In this document: piece by piece, positions 27,841 to 38,567 of the stretch
Position numbering within the stretch: position 1 is the stretch's first letter
How the letters are laid out: every line of letters begins with the position of its first letter
Assembly (NCBI RefSeq): GCF_000167355.1
Contig: NZ_AAEW02000008.1
Span: 1-64,000 of the forward strand
Direction: 5' to 3'
DNA: 64,000 nucleotides
DNA from: Desulfuromonas acetoxidans DSM 684
Lineage (GTDB): Bacteria > Desulfobacterota > Desulfuromonadia > Desulfuromonadales > Desulfuromonadaceae
Notes under the pieces: model-generated
What the model saw: only the letters and a program-made list of their open reading frames with translations
The model's database searches: none
What the model was told of the DNA's origin: nothing
Program-made: the position numbers and the translations under genes

Positions 27841-28497
27841 TTAATTGATGGCAAAACGAATCGGCACGGTGATCCAGGTGGCCACGGCGGACTGATCAAG
27901 CATGCCGGGCTTGAAGCGCCAACTGCTCACTGCTTGCAGGGCGGCTTCATCAAACACGCCGGGCGGGTTGGCCTGCACCACCGACGCCTGATGGACCGAG
28001 CCATCGGTGGCGACGAGAAATTTCACCATCACCACGCCGCTGACTTTCTGTTGGCGCGCCTTGTATGGATACACCGGTTCGCGGCGGCTGATCACCTGCG
28101 GCATGGTGTCCACCTGGCTGATGTCAAACTCGCTCTGCGGGGCACTGACCGGGTTAAAGGCCATGCCGCCCAGTTTCATGTCGCTCACCGCCGCTTCGAA
28201 TTGCGGTTGCGGCATCTGCATTGGCGGTGCCTTGGGTGGCGGTTGTTGACTGCGCGTCGGCAATGCCGGTGGTGTTTTCGGTAACTCCTTGGGCGGTGGC
28301 GGCTGCTTGTGCTGTTCCTCGGGGGGCGGAGGCGGCGGTGCCTGACGCAGGTTGTTAAAGGTGAAGGCGCTGCGCGTGGTCTCTTCGTCGGCGTTGCCAT
28401 CGATCTGCGACAACAGCGGAATCAACAGAAACAGCACCAGATTAGTGGCCACGGCAGCGGCCAGGGCCGTGACGAGCAGGGGGCGCTTTTTTGCCAT
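27841..28497 (-). CDS. tonB: TonB-family energy transducer
   Basis: This periplasm-spanning protein passes proton-motive energy to outer-membrane receptors. The 218 residues show an N-terminal membrane anchor (about 8-28), a proline-rich spacer (about 50-90, APPPPPPEEQ and QPPPKAPP) and a C-terminal TonB domain (about 135-217, with EPVYPYKARQQKVSGVVMV and SWRFKPG). The ATG at 28497 overlaps the exbD stop region; a start at 28524 would add nine residues without support. The ribosome site AGGGG lies in the exbD end. It serves the receptor at 33063. Confidence 0.92.
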   Translation of the reverse strand: MAKKRPLLVTALAAAVATNLVLFLLIPLLSQIDGNADEETTRSAFTFNNLRQAPPPPPPEEQHKQPPPPKELPKTPPALPTRSQQPPPKAPPMQMPQPQFEAAVSDMKLGGMAFNPVSAPQSEFDISQVDTMPQVISRREPVYPYKARQQKVSGVVMVKFLVATDGSVHQASVVQANPPGVFDEAALQAVSSWRFKPGMLDQSAVATWITVPIRFAIN

Positions 28498-28498
28498 A

Positions 28499-28912
28499 TC
28501 AGGCCCCTTTTTTCGCCGCAACACTGAGGTTTTTCACCCCGGCCAGACGACAGGCATCCAACACCTGGATCACCAGGCCGGAGCGGCTGCTGCGATCTGC
28601 GGCCAACACCACCGATCCGTTGGGGTTCTGCATCAGAAAACGCTCCATATAGGACTGCACCGAGCGCACATCAATGGGCTTGCCTTCGATGACAACGATA
28701 TTGTCGGCGGTGATGGCCAGCACCATGTTGGTGCTGTCACGTGTTTCAGCGGTCTGGGCGATGGGGCGCTGCACATCGACCCCGGCTTCGCGGACGAACG
28801 AGGTGGTGACGACAAAGAAAATCAGCAGAATGAAAATCATGTCGATCAACGGCGACATGTTGAGTTCTGCGGGTTTGCGCCGCTGGCGGCGACTGAGACT
28901 GACTCGAGCCAT
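28499..28912 (-). CDS. exbD: ExbD/TolR biopolymer transport protein
   Basis: This proton-channel partner of ExbB has 137 residues. One membrane helix near the N-terminus (about 20-42) carries the essential Asp in NMSPLIDMIFILLIFF, followed by a periplasmic domain (about 60-137). The gene sits between exbB (2-base gap) and tonB (1-base gap), so it is translated as part of a tight run. Confidence 0.93.
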   Translation of the reverse strand: MARVSLSRRQRRKPAELNMSPLIDMIFILLIFFVVTTSFVREAGVDVQRPIAQTAETRDSTNMVLAITADNIVVIEGKPIDVRSVQSYMERFLMQNPNGSVVLAADRSSRSGLVIQVLDACRLAGVKNLSVAAKKGA

Positions 28913-28914
28913 AA

Positions 28915-29505
28915 TTACAGCCCTCCTTGTTGCAGCAGACGCAGGCTGAAGCGCTGCATCCGCTCTTTCATCTGTTCGGCGCGGCGGTAGAGCAGGGCGC
29001 CGAGAATTAACCCCGGCACCGCGACCACCAGACCGGCCTGGGTGGTGATCAGGGCCTCGGAGATCCCGGCGGCCATGGCGCGGGCATTGCCGGTGCCGAA
29101 CACGGAAATGACATTAAAGGTGGTGATCATGCCGCTGACCGTACCGAGCAGGCCCATCAACGGTGCGGCGCTGGCCAGCACCAAAATCGTGCCGATAAAA
29201 CGATCCACTTCATTGCTCTGGCGTTGCTGCAACTGCAGCAGGTGGTCGCGATCCAGGCTCTGGTGCTCGCGCAGCCAGATAAACTGGCGCAGGATGTTCT
29301 GTTGCCAGAAAGCACCGATGTAGCGTTGTTCAATCAGCGCCTGACGGCATTGTTTGAGGCTGACCTCTTCTCGGCGGGCCTGAAAAAACAGCAGGCCTTT
29401 GTAGAAGATCATCAGCCACATCACCAGCGAACTGACCAGCAGCGGCCACATCACCAGCCCGCCGTGGCGGATCATGTCAAGGCTTTCGCCAAGCAGGTTA
29501 CTCAT
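28915..29505 (-). CDS. exbB: MotA/TolQ/ExbB proton channel
   Basis: This inner-membrane channel component of the TonB energising complex has 196 residues with three membrane segments. The conserved core is PLMGLLGTVSGMITTFNVI followed by GISEALITTQAGLVVAVPG (about 115-165). It overlaps the end of the larger TtpC-like gene by 8 bases. Having both a short ExbB and a long TtpC relative together matches TonB2-type systems described in Vibrio and Shewanella. Confidence 0.93.
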   Translation of the reverse strand: MSNLLGESLDMIRHGGLVMWPLLVSSLVMWLMIFYKGLLFFQARREEVSLKQCRQALIEQRYIGAFWQQNILRQFIWLREHQSLDRDHLLQLQQRQSNEVDRFIGTILVLASAAPLMGLLGTVSGMITTFNVISVFGTGNARAMAAGISEALITTQAGLVVAVPGLILGALLYRRAEQMKERMQRFSLRLLQQGGL

Positions 29506-30919
29506 GGTTGCTATCCTGCGGTTGCGGCGTGATACGCCCGGTTTTCAGCAGGGTGATCTTGAACGCCGTGCCTTTTTCTTCCATGTCGCCAATCAACACA
29601 TCCACGCGCCGCTCAAACAGATGATGCAGCAGCATGATGGGGATGGCCACGGCCAGACCGACTTGGGTGGTGATCAATGCCTCGGAGATGCCACCGGACA
29701 TCATCTTTGGATCGCCGGTGCCGAACACGGTGATCACCTGGAAGGTGCTGATCATACCGGTAACAGTCCCGAGCAAGCCGAGCAGTGGGGCAATGGCAGC
29801 AAACATGGCCATGGTGGGCAGAAACTTCTCAAAGCGCGGCATCTGTTTCATCAAGGCTTCTTCAAGGGCGTTGTCGAGAACCTCCTGCGTCTGGCCGATC
29901 TGCTTCAGGCAACTGGCGAGGATCTGGCAGGTGGGGGCGTTTTTCTTCTCCCGGCAGAACATCTCACCCTCTTTGATCTGATCCAACTCCACATAACGGG
30001 TGACCTGGTGAAGGATGGTGTCGGAGTTGGCGCGAATGCGCAGGAAGAACGCCAGACGCTCAGCGGCCAGCAGCAGAGCGATGACGCCGATAGCCAGAAT
30101 CGGCCACACCAGAAAACCGCCTGATTCAAGCCATTCGCCGAAACTTTTGCTCTGGGTCATCTGCAGAAATACCGCGCCACCGGAGATGTCCAACGGCAGG
30201 TGGCTGTGCTCGCCACTGAAAAAGCGATCAATGGCATTCAGTGCTGGACCGGGAATCTCACCGGCGACCGCTACCAGTTCACGTCCGTCACTGTTGGCTT
30301 GCAGGTAACCGGCGTTGTCGCGGTCTCGGTAAACGGCACCCAGCGCACCGATACGGGCGATCTCGCCACGAACAACATTGCCGTCTTCGGCAAAAAATTC
30401 ACCATTGCCCAGAGTGACCTGGCTGCCGGCTGTGGCATAGGCGCGACACAGGGCTGTGAGGGCGCGAATCTCATCCATGCCGGGGAAGTTTTTCTTCTCG
30501 AGGATGGTATCAATGGTCTGACGTTGTTGGACAAACTCGGCACCCAGCGGACTGTGCTCAAAAAGGTCATTGACCCGTTTGGCGGCCCCGAGAACCGTGC
30601 CCTGAATCCCTTCAATCTCTTCCTGCTCGGCAGCCAGTTCCTGATTGAGCTTCTGCTCGACCTTGCTCAGTTTAGCCAGATCTTGCTGGGCGACGCTGAG
30701 CTGTTGTTTCTGTTGTTTTACCTTGCTGCGCAGTTGGCTGAGGGCCTTTTTTAGATCGGCTTCGTCCTGATGTATCAGCTGTTCGATCATGGCCGCGCGG
30801 GACAGCCCCTGCTGGTTCATGGTGGTCAGAGAATCGCTGATCTCCTGCCAGGAGGCGGCAAAAGAGCTGTGAGCAACCAGCAGCAGAGCTGCAATGACTA
30901 AAGTTTTCAATGTTTTCAT
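29498..30919 (-). CDS. TtpC-like ExbB protein with periplasmic extension
   Basis: This is a MotA/TolQ/ExbB-family protein of 473 residues with a signal peptide (about 1-21). A long periplasmic N-terminal coiled-coil region (about 25-110, rich in KQQKQQLSVAQQDLAKL) is followed by a globular segment and then a C-terminal ExbB channel domain (about 270-460, with PLLGLLGTVTGMISTFQVI and GISEALITTQVGLAVAIP). The architecture matches TtpC of TonB2 systems, which is required for TonB2-dependent uptake. It overlaps DUF3450 by 1 base and exbB by 8. Confidence 0.9.
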   Translation of the reverse strand: MKTLKTLVIAALLLVAHSSFAASWQEISDSLTTMNQQGLSRAAMIEQLIHQDEADLKKALSQLRSKVKQQKQQLSVAQQDLAKLSKVEQKLNQELAAEQEEIEGIQGTVLGAAKRVNDLFEHSPLGAEFVQQRQTIDTILEKKNFPGMDEIRALTALCRAYATAGSQVTLGNGEFFAEDGNVVRGEIARIGALGAVYRDRDNAGYLQANSDGRELVAVAGEIPGPALNAIDRFFSGEHSHLPLDISGGAVFLQMTQSKSFGEWLESGGFLVWPILAIGVIALLLAAERLAFFLRIRANSDTILHQVTRYVELDQIKEGEMFCREKKNAPTCQILASCLKQIGQTQEVLDNALEEALMKQMPRFEKFLPTMAMFAAIAPLLGLLGTVTGMISTFQVITVFGTGDPKMMSGGISEALITTQVGLAVAIPIMLLHHLFERRVDVLIGDMEEKGTAFKITLLKTGRITPQPQDSNHE

Positions 30920-31698
30920 TACACGCCCTCCGTGCTACGAACCGCTTCGGGCAGCGGCAGATCAATCAGTTCTGCGGCACGTTTCTGTTCAATGATGTCG
31001 ATGGTGACGCGCACGGTGTCGCGATACTCTTCCGGCAATGGTTTCCACACCCGCTCCTGCACATCCCACTGGCCGACTTTGTCGCCGTTGGGACTGAGGT
31101 AAAACAGGCCGACACGCCCCAGACGCAGCACCTGGACCATGGTGTCGCCGCTGGCCAGAGACAGGGTTTGTTCGGTGACTTCAACACTGTTGCCGTAGTC
31201 GGCTTCCACCTGCAACGCTTCGAGGACTCGGCGCAGTTTTTCACTCAGCGCCAGATCAGGGTCGGTAAGGGACTGGTCGAGAAATGCCAGACGTTCGCTG
31301 CGTTCCTGGTCAAGAAACGGCAGGTCCTTGGCGACATCGTTGTGCAGTTGTTCCACACTGCTGTCGAGAAATGGTTCCAGTTCTTTGCGCAGCAGGGTCA
31401 TCTGTTCTTTTTGCCGTTTAAGGTCGGCAATGGTGGTCTGCTTGTGATCAACGTATTGGCGATATTTCTTGGTTTGAAAGCGGTTCCATTCCAGTTGGGT
31501 CTTCTGGTCAAGCAGGTCGTTGACCAGGGCCTGACGTTGTTCGGACCACTGTTCCACCTTGTCCTGAGTGGCGACTTCCTGTTTGAGGGTGGCGGTGCTT
31601 TGTTGTTGGATCTGTGCCGGGTCGGCAGCTAGAGCCTGCAGGGGCAGGGTGCTGATGGCCAGGGTCAGGCACAGGGTTTTCCATGCTGTGTTCATCAT
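30919..31698 (-). CDS. DUF3450 periplasmic coiled-coil protein
   Basis: The 259-residue exported protein (signal peptide about 1-24) has a long coiled-coil region (about 30-120) and a small C-terminal domain including VLRLGRVGLFYLSPNG. DUF3450 genes regularly stand next to ttpC, exbB, exbD and tonB in other proteobacteria, which suggests a structural part of the same energising complex. The exact role is unknown. It is 65 bases after the TPR gene. Confidence 0.88.
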   Translation of the reverse strand: MMNTAWKTLCLTLAISTLPLQALAADPAQIQQQSTATLKQEVATQDKVEQWSEQRQALVNDLLDQKTQLEWNRFQTKKYRQYVDHKQTTIADLKRQKEQMTLLRKELEPFLDSSVEQLHNDVAKDLPFLDQERSERLAFLDQSLTDPDLALSEKLRRVLEALQVEADYGNSVEVTEQTLSLASGDTMVQVLRLGRVGLFYLSPNGDKVGQWDVQERVWKPLPEEYRDTVRVTIDIIEQKRAAELIDLPLPEAVRSTEGV

Positions 31699-31763
31699 CG
31701 GTACTCCATCGTGTGTGACTGCATCAGGACCGTTTGCATCCTGAGAAAAATGAGCGGTTGTTT

Positions 31764-32984
31764 TTAGATTGCAGCGTTACTCTCCTGTTCGGCCTGGGCG
31801 AGGAGATCAAGGACATCCAGGGCGTTGCGGGCCTGAGACCGGAAACGTCGGTCGCCAAGGGCCTGCTTAAAATGGGTGCGGGCCGTTTCCCATTGGCCCA
31901 GATGCCAGGCGGCATAGCCTTGCAGCAGGTGTTGCCGCGGGCGGGCTGTCGTCGGTGACAGCGCCAGAAGTTGTTGATAGCTGCCCCGGTCGTAGAGCAG
32001 TTGCGCCTTGAGGCTGTGCAGCTCGCTGTTTTTCGGCGAGCGGTGCAGTGCCGCATCCACTTCAGCCAGGGCCTCATCGTAGGCATAGCCCTGATGATAA
32101 AGGCGGGCAATCTTCAGGCTGTTTTCCGGGGTTGGGGTGTCTTGGTAGGCGCGTTTGAGCAAGTCGGCAGCGCGCAGCGGTGCTCTCAGGTAGCCGTAAA
32201 GCCCGGCCAGTTGCGTCAGATCGTCGCGGTTGTCGCCGTGCAGACGCAGGGTGACTTCGAGGGCGGATGCCGCCTGTTTATACTTTTCCTGCTGCAGGGC
32301 GATCTGGGCTTTGAGGCGCCAGTAGGGTTCGTGCTCGGGCTGTTGCTGCAGCAGGCGGTCGAGAAGCTGTTGGCCTTGCTGCCACTCTTTGAGCTCAATG
32401 TGGCAGGAGAGCAGCAATTCGTACCAGTTGGCTTTAATTGTTGCCCCACTGTTGATCAGGCTGGTCAGGCTTTGTTTGGCCTGGCGGTAATGTTCCCCCT
32501 GAATAAAGGCGACGGCAGACTGATAAAGCAGTTGGGGGTCTTTGGCCTGCTGTAATTGGTAGCTGTGGGAAAATTGACGTCCGGCCTGATCGTAATGGCC
32601 GTCGAGGTAATAGCAGGTGGCCAGATTGATCGACAGTTGGGCATCGTCCGGTTGCAGTTTCAGAGCCGTGGCAAAGGCCTCGGCGGCTTTTGGGTAGTCA
32701 TTTAGCTGGTGGTAGCAGGCGCCGAGCAGCGAGTAAAACGGGTACGGGATGTCGTCGGGATACTCGGTCGTGTAACTGTGGATCATGGTGACGCATTGCT
32801 GTGCATCGCCGACTTGCAGGGCTTTTTGCGCCTGATACAGATGTTTATTCTGACGGAAGGTCAGCTTGGCGTCGGCCGAGGTCGCCAGACCGCATACGAG
32901 CATCAGGAGCAGCACAGCTCCGGCGAGCCAGCGGTGGATTGTGTCTTGTGTGGGGGAAAAGAGAGTCACGTGTCTACCTGTCAT
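31764..32984 (-). CDS. exported TPR-repeat protein of the TonB locus
   Basis: The 406-residue protein has a signal peptide (about 15-38, LAGAVLLLMLVCGLATSADA). Consecutive tetratricopeptide repeats follow from about residue 45 to 390, such as YPFYSLLGACYHQLNDYPKA and AQLSINLATCYYLDGHYDQA. Such TPR proteins accompany DUF3450/TtpC systems and probably scaffold the complex. The start at 32984 has no clear ribosome site; a GTG at 32969 is an alternative. The receptor gene ends 78 bases upstream. Confidence 0.82.
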   Translation of the reverse strand: MTGRHVTLFSPTQDTIHRWLAGAVLLLMLVCGLATSADAKLTFRQNKHLYQAQKALQVGDAQQCVTMIHSYTTEYPDDIPYPFYSLLGACYHQLNDYPKAAEAFATALKLQPDDAQLSINLATCYYLDGHYDQAGRQFSHSYQLQQAKDPQLLYQSAVAFIQGEHYRQAKQSLTSLINSGATIKANWYELLLSCHIELKEWQQGQQLLDRLLQQQPEHEPYWRLKAQIALQQEKYKQAASALEVTLRLHGDNRDDLTQLAGLYGYLRAPLRAADLLKRAYQDTPTPENSLKIARLYHQGYAYDEALAEVDAALHRSPKNSELHSLKAQLLYDRGSYQQLLALSPTTARPRQHLLQGYAAWHLGQWETARTHFKQALGDRRFRSQARNALDVLDLLAQAEQESNAAI

Positions 32985-33062
32985 TGTAAAACAACCCGAC
33001 CCCTGGCTGGCAGGGGTCGGGACAGTATTGAATCAACCGTACGTCGCTGATGCGACAGGCGG

Positions 33063-35825
33063 CTAGAAGTTGAACTTGAGGCCGAAGCGTGCCGACCAGC
33101 CGTACTCTTCGTACTGGCTGTTGCGGCCCGACTGATCGTAGTAGGCATCAAGCGGTTCGTCGGTCAGGTTGATGAAGTTGGCATACAGGGTGTACTTGTC
33201 CATGAAGGTATAGGCTGTGGACAGATCGACCTGGAAGTGATCGTCGATGTAGCGGTCCTCAAATTTCTCTTCACCCAAATCGTCCAAGTATTCGCTGCGG
33301 TAGGTTCCGCTGAGGCGTACAAAGAAGCCGTATTTCTCGTAGGACAACGCTACGCTGCCGACGGTGTCGGAGTGACGCATCATGTCGACGGTGCGCCCTT
33401 CGCCGCCCTCTTCCGAGGGCAAGACGTCTACTTCGCTGTCGGACAGAGTCAGATTCCCCTCGATGGAGAAGCCATCGAGCGCACCGGGCAGGAAGCTGAG
33501 TTTTTGCTGGTAGGCCAACTCAATGCCGTAGACTTCCCCTTCGTCGCCGTTGCGGAAGGTGGTCAGCTCGTAATCACCCATGTCCGCAGTTTGCTCGTAG
33601 ATGAAGTTGTCGATGTCTTTGTAGAACACGCCGATGGACGCCATGCCGAGAGAATCAGGCATGTAGTAAGTCAGAGTGGCATCCCAGTTCATCGCTTCGT
33701 AGGGATCGAGATCGGGGTTGCCAATCTCGATGTTGCCGTCGTCATCGGTGAATTTGCCGTAGTACATCTGGTCCCACTGCGGACGGGAGATGGTGTTGGT
33801 CCAGGCCAGATACAGGATCAGGTCGTCGCTGAAACGCACCTTGCTGTGCAGGCTGGGCAGGATGTTGGTGTAGTCGTTGGTTTTCTTCTGTGCGCTGTAG
33901 GTTTCGGTGTCTTCATCAAACGCGTTGCCCCGGCATTCCAGGTCGGTGTACTCAACGCGCACACCGGGCAGCAGGGTGAAACGGCCGAAATCGGCTTCGC
34001 CCATGATGTAACCGGCGTAGACATTCTCGTCGGTTTCGTAGTCTTCGGCAACGGAGTCCTCAAGAGCGTACTCGATGGTGCCGAAATCATCTTTCAAGCT
34101 GTCAAACAGGTCGTCAACGTCATCATCGATGAGCGGAAGATCGGTGTTTTCGTGACGGCCACCGGTGGTCAGCCCTTCAAGGGTAGCCAGAGCTGCCGGG
34201 GCATCTTCGTAAACCGTCATCTCCAGGTCATTGGTTTTATTGCGCAGGGTGACGTGAATACCGGTTTTCAGATACGACTGAAACGAGGTGTTGAGCTCTT
34301 TCTTGACGTTGGCCGCAAAGATCCACGCTTCTTCTTCGACCAGTTGTTCGCTGTCCTCAATGGCGTCGAGCTCGTAGATGCTCAGGTCGTTCATGTCGCC
34401 GCTGTTTACAGTGATGTTGGGTGTGTCCCCATCGGCGTCGCTGTAAGTGTAGTTGAGGTCGCTGGTCTCGTAGAGGTACTGTTTGTCGAACGGTGTGTCC
34501 TGCTCGGCATAAGAGTACGCGGCTTTGTAGTCGATGGTCCAGGTGTCGACCTCGTTTTCACCGCCGACGGAGAGCGCCCAGTTCATTTGGGTTTCTTCGC
34601 GGTTTTTCAGTTGCAGCTCGGTGGTCGGATACAGTTCCGTCGCGTCGTCTTCGTAATCTTCACCCACGATCAGGCCGGTGGACGAGGTGTCCGGCAGCAT
34701 CATCATATCCTTGATAATGCTACGGCGACGGTATTCGTGGTCGGTAAACTCGCTGTACAGGCCGCGCAAAAAGTAGCTGTTGTTGTCGTTGGGCTTGTAT
34801 TCAAGGTTGGTGGTAAAACCGAGGCGCTCACGTGTAAGATCGTATTCACGATACTGCAGTTCTTCGGTGACCCACTCGTTATCATCGTTCAATTCCCAGG
34901 GGTCGGCTTCGACGTCGTCGGAACCGAACTCACGCTTGTCGTAGCTGACGGAGAACAGAGCGCCAAACTGGTCGTTGGCACCGAACACGTCGCCAAAGGT
35001 CAGTTCGCCGGTTTCGGTCAGCTCGTCACTGATGTCGCTGTAGTTGCCGCCGACGGAGCCGCGAATGGTGCGCTCGTTACGGTCATAAGCGCTGGGCGAA
35101 ACAATTTCAATGTGGCCACCGATGCTGTCCGCCGGCATGTCGGCGGTTAGCGCTTTGGTGACGATCAGCGAGCCGGCAACGTTGGTTGGGATGACGTCGA
35201 GCAGAACCGCACGGGTGCCGTCTTCAGCCGAAGCCAGGGTGATGCCGTCGATGGAGGCGCTGTTCAGGTGCGGATCGATACCGCGGACAATGACAAAGCG
35301 GCCTTCGCCCATATCGCGTTCAATGGAAACGCCGGGGATGCGGTTCAACGCTTCGGCAGCATTCTGGTCTGGGAAGCGGCCGATGGCGTCCGAGGCGACA
35401 ATGTTTTGCAGGTTGGGGGCGTTTTTCTGCTGGTTAAGAGCACGCGCCTGACCAACGGCCTGACCGCTGACCACCATCTCATCCATCTGCATCCCTTCAC
35501 TACCGAAATCGACGTCAAGGCTGCTGGTGCTGCCTTCTGCAACCGTCACCTGGCGGGTGACATTGCTGTAGCCCAGATAGCTGAAGGTCAGAGAGTGCTC
35601 GCCGGTTGCCAGGTTGATGCTGTAGTTGCCGGCGCGGTCAGTTACGGTTTTGGTCTGGCCATTGTCCGCGCTGACGAGCACGCCCATCAAATTGATATCG
35701 TTCACAGAATCCTGTACCTGGCCGGCCACGCGTCCATTGGCCGCCAGGACGGTCTGAGCCATTGTGGTCAGTAGTAAGAGCGTCATCACCAGAAAAGTGA
35801 TAACGCGGGTCTGTCGTGGCATCAT
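33063..35825 (-). CDS. TonB-dependent outer-membrane receptor, candidate phytate/organophosphate receptor
   Basis: This 920-residue gated outer-membrane transporter has a signal peptide (about 1-28), a carboxypeptidase-regulatory-like beta domain (about 30-105), a TonB-box-like DEMVVSG (about 114-120), a plug domain (about 130-240, RFPDQNAAEALNRIPGVSIE) and a 22-strand barrel ending GWSARFGLKFNF. AAGGAG lies 6 bases before the ATG. It heads the nine-gene minus-strand locus ending with phytase and phoA. Phytate or its products as substrate is an inference from this context only. The barrel loops are markedly acidic (many Asp and Glu), odd for a receptor of a polyanion unless Ca2+ bridges it. 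Confidence 0.88.
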   Translation of the reverse strand: MMPRQTRVITFLVMTLLLLTTMAQTVLAANGRVAGQVQDSVNDINLMGVLVSADNGQTKTVTDRAGNYSINLATGEHSLTFSYLGYSNVTRQVTVAEGSTSSLDVDFGSEGMQMDEMVVSGQAVGQARALNQQKNAPNLQNIVASDAIGRFPDQNAAEALNRIPGVSIERDMGEGRFVIVRGIDPHLNSASIDGITLASAEDGTRAVLLDVIPTNVAGSLIVTKALTADMPADSIGGHIEIVSPSAYDRNERTIRGSVGGNYSDISDELTETGELTFGDVFGANDQFGALFSVSYDKREFGSDDVEADPWELNDDNEWVTEELQYREYDLTRERLGFTTNLEYKPNDNNSYFLRGLYSEFTDHEYRRRSIIKDMMMLPDTSSTGLIVGEDYEDDATELYPTTELQLKNREETQMNWALSVGGENEVDTWTIDYKAAYSYAEQDTPFDKQYLYETSDLNYTYSDADGDTPNITVNSGDMNDLSIYELDAIEDSEQLVEEEAWIFAANVKKELNTSFQSYLKTGIHVTLRNKTNDLEMTVYEDAPAALATLEGLTTGGRHENTDLPLIDDDVDDLFDSLKDDFGTIEYALEDSVAEDYETDENVYAGYIMGEADFGRFTLLPGVRVEYTDLECRGNAFDEDTETYSAQKKTNDYTNILPSLHSKVRFSDDLILYLAWTNTISRPQWDQMYYGKFTDDDGNIEIGNPDLDPYEAMNWDATLTYYMPDSLGMASIGVFYKDIDNFIYEQTADMGDYELTTFRNGDEGEVYGIELAYQQKLSFLPGALDGFSIEGNLTLSDSEVDVLPSEEGGEGRTVDMMRHSDTVGSVALSYEKYGFFVRLSGTYRSEYLDDLGEEKFEDRYIDDHFQVDLSTAYTFMDKYTLYANFINLTDEPLDAYYDQSGRNSQYEEYGWSARFGLKFNF

Positions 35826-37550
<1,725 letters not shown>

Positions 37551-37576
37551 TTTTTGATCAATCGTGATATGCTTTT

Positions 37577-37607
37577 GGCTCCGATTCCTCCTGCAGGGAT
37601 CGGAGCC
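37577..37607 (+). terminator. terminator-like hairpin after gdhA
   Basis: A 9-bp stem GGCTCCGAT / ATCGGAGCC with inner CC/GG pairing lies 26 bases after the gdhA stop. The T-run after it is short (ATTTG). Confidence 0.65.
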
Positions 37608-37640
37608 ATTTGTGCATTAAGAAAATGTTCGTATCTTAGC

Positions 37641-38495
37641 GAAGCCCTCCCGTACTGAAGTGAGGGAATTCGAAGAGCGCGAAGCCCGGGAGCCCACGTC
37701 ATGTGGGGAGCAACAGCGAGAACGGCTGAAGTGCGCTGGAGCAATTTGTTCCGTATGGTGGACCACAGAAGAACAAAATCAAGGTCAAGATCGCCGGGTT
37801 TCGCCCCGGCAGGCGACATCCTTTTGGCAAGCCGCCCAAAAGGATGCAAAAGCCGGCTAGGGATTCACAGTGATTTCTTGATTTAGATAGGATGAATCGT
37901 TTTCCGTTATGCTTCACTGATTCGGCTCGTTGCCCTTGAGGTCAACGAATCGTGGGCTTCATCAGCGATGGCATTGACGGTGATAAAAAACAGGAGCTTG
38001 AACAACCAAGTTGTGCTGGCACCCTGGCAAAGAGGGAGTGGGCTTTGCCCACCCCAAGGGCAGTAAAATTGAACAGCCCGCGATAAACGAATAGAGCCCC
38101 CAAGCTCTCCCGTACTGCAGCGCCGAACGCAAGGAGCTGGAGCCGTGATGATCGTCGGCAACTGTTTGAGCGTCAGCGAGTTTTGCCGACATCACGGCGG
38201 AAGCGGATGGAGTGAGGGAACCCGTAAGGGCGCATTGGGGTTGTTATGAATCAGAAGAACGAGAGGTGTTGCGTGAGATTTATTGCGTCAGCAAGGCAGA
38301 GGGAGGAGCTATAGTCGTTCTATGGCGACGACCGATAACGCCGCTGACGTGAAAAAGATCCGCAACAACTCCGTGAAGGCTGATTTATGACAACCCCTTG
38401 GGAGTCGATTTTGCGTTCCTTTTGTCGACGCAAAAGGGACCCGAGTGTGGGCGCGGAAGCCCACGTCACGTGGGCACCAACATTGAGAACGGAAA
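37641..38495 (+). repeat. multi-hairpin intergenic repeat, locus B
   Basis: This gene-free region carries the same blocks as 10244-10851, in the same strand and cyclic order. A short fusion of the block X start and end (37641-37666) is followed by the block Y end, block Z (37770-37858: stems GCCGGG/CCCGGC and ATCCTTTTGG/CCAAAAGGAT), block W (37901-37985) and a GTGGGC/GCCCAC hairpin. A full block X comes next (38103-38236, stem 38142-38161/38183-38198), then an inserted element, then block Y (38411-38495). Two stem base pairs differ from locus A by compensatory changes. Confidence 0.8.
38237..38397. mobile_element. 161-bp inverted-repeat element (MITE-like) inserted in repeat locus B
   Basis: The ends GGGGTTGTTATGAATCAG and CTGATTTATGACAACCCC are 18-base inverted repeats with two mismatches. 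The inside is imperfectly palindromic (GCGTCAGC against GCTGACGT and a GTTGCG/CGCAAC pair). It sits exactly between blocks X and Y, which are close together in locus A. It has no coding capacity and the target duplication is unclear (perhaps TT). A matching transposase was not found in the window. Confidence 0.6.
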
Positions 38496-38567
38496 AGGGT
38501 TCGCTGTAGCAACCAGTTCAAACACCGCAAACCACAAAACACCAAATTACTCTACAGAGGAATTTCA

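Noticed and set aside
33237-35150. 637-codon open frame antisense to the TonB-dependent receptor
   Set aside because: It is a mirror frame of a clear receptor gene with GC-rich codons. It has no ribosome site and no domain, and its composition is typical of antisense translation.
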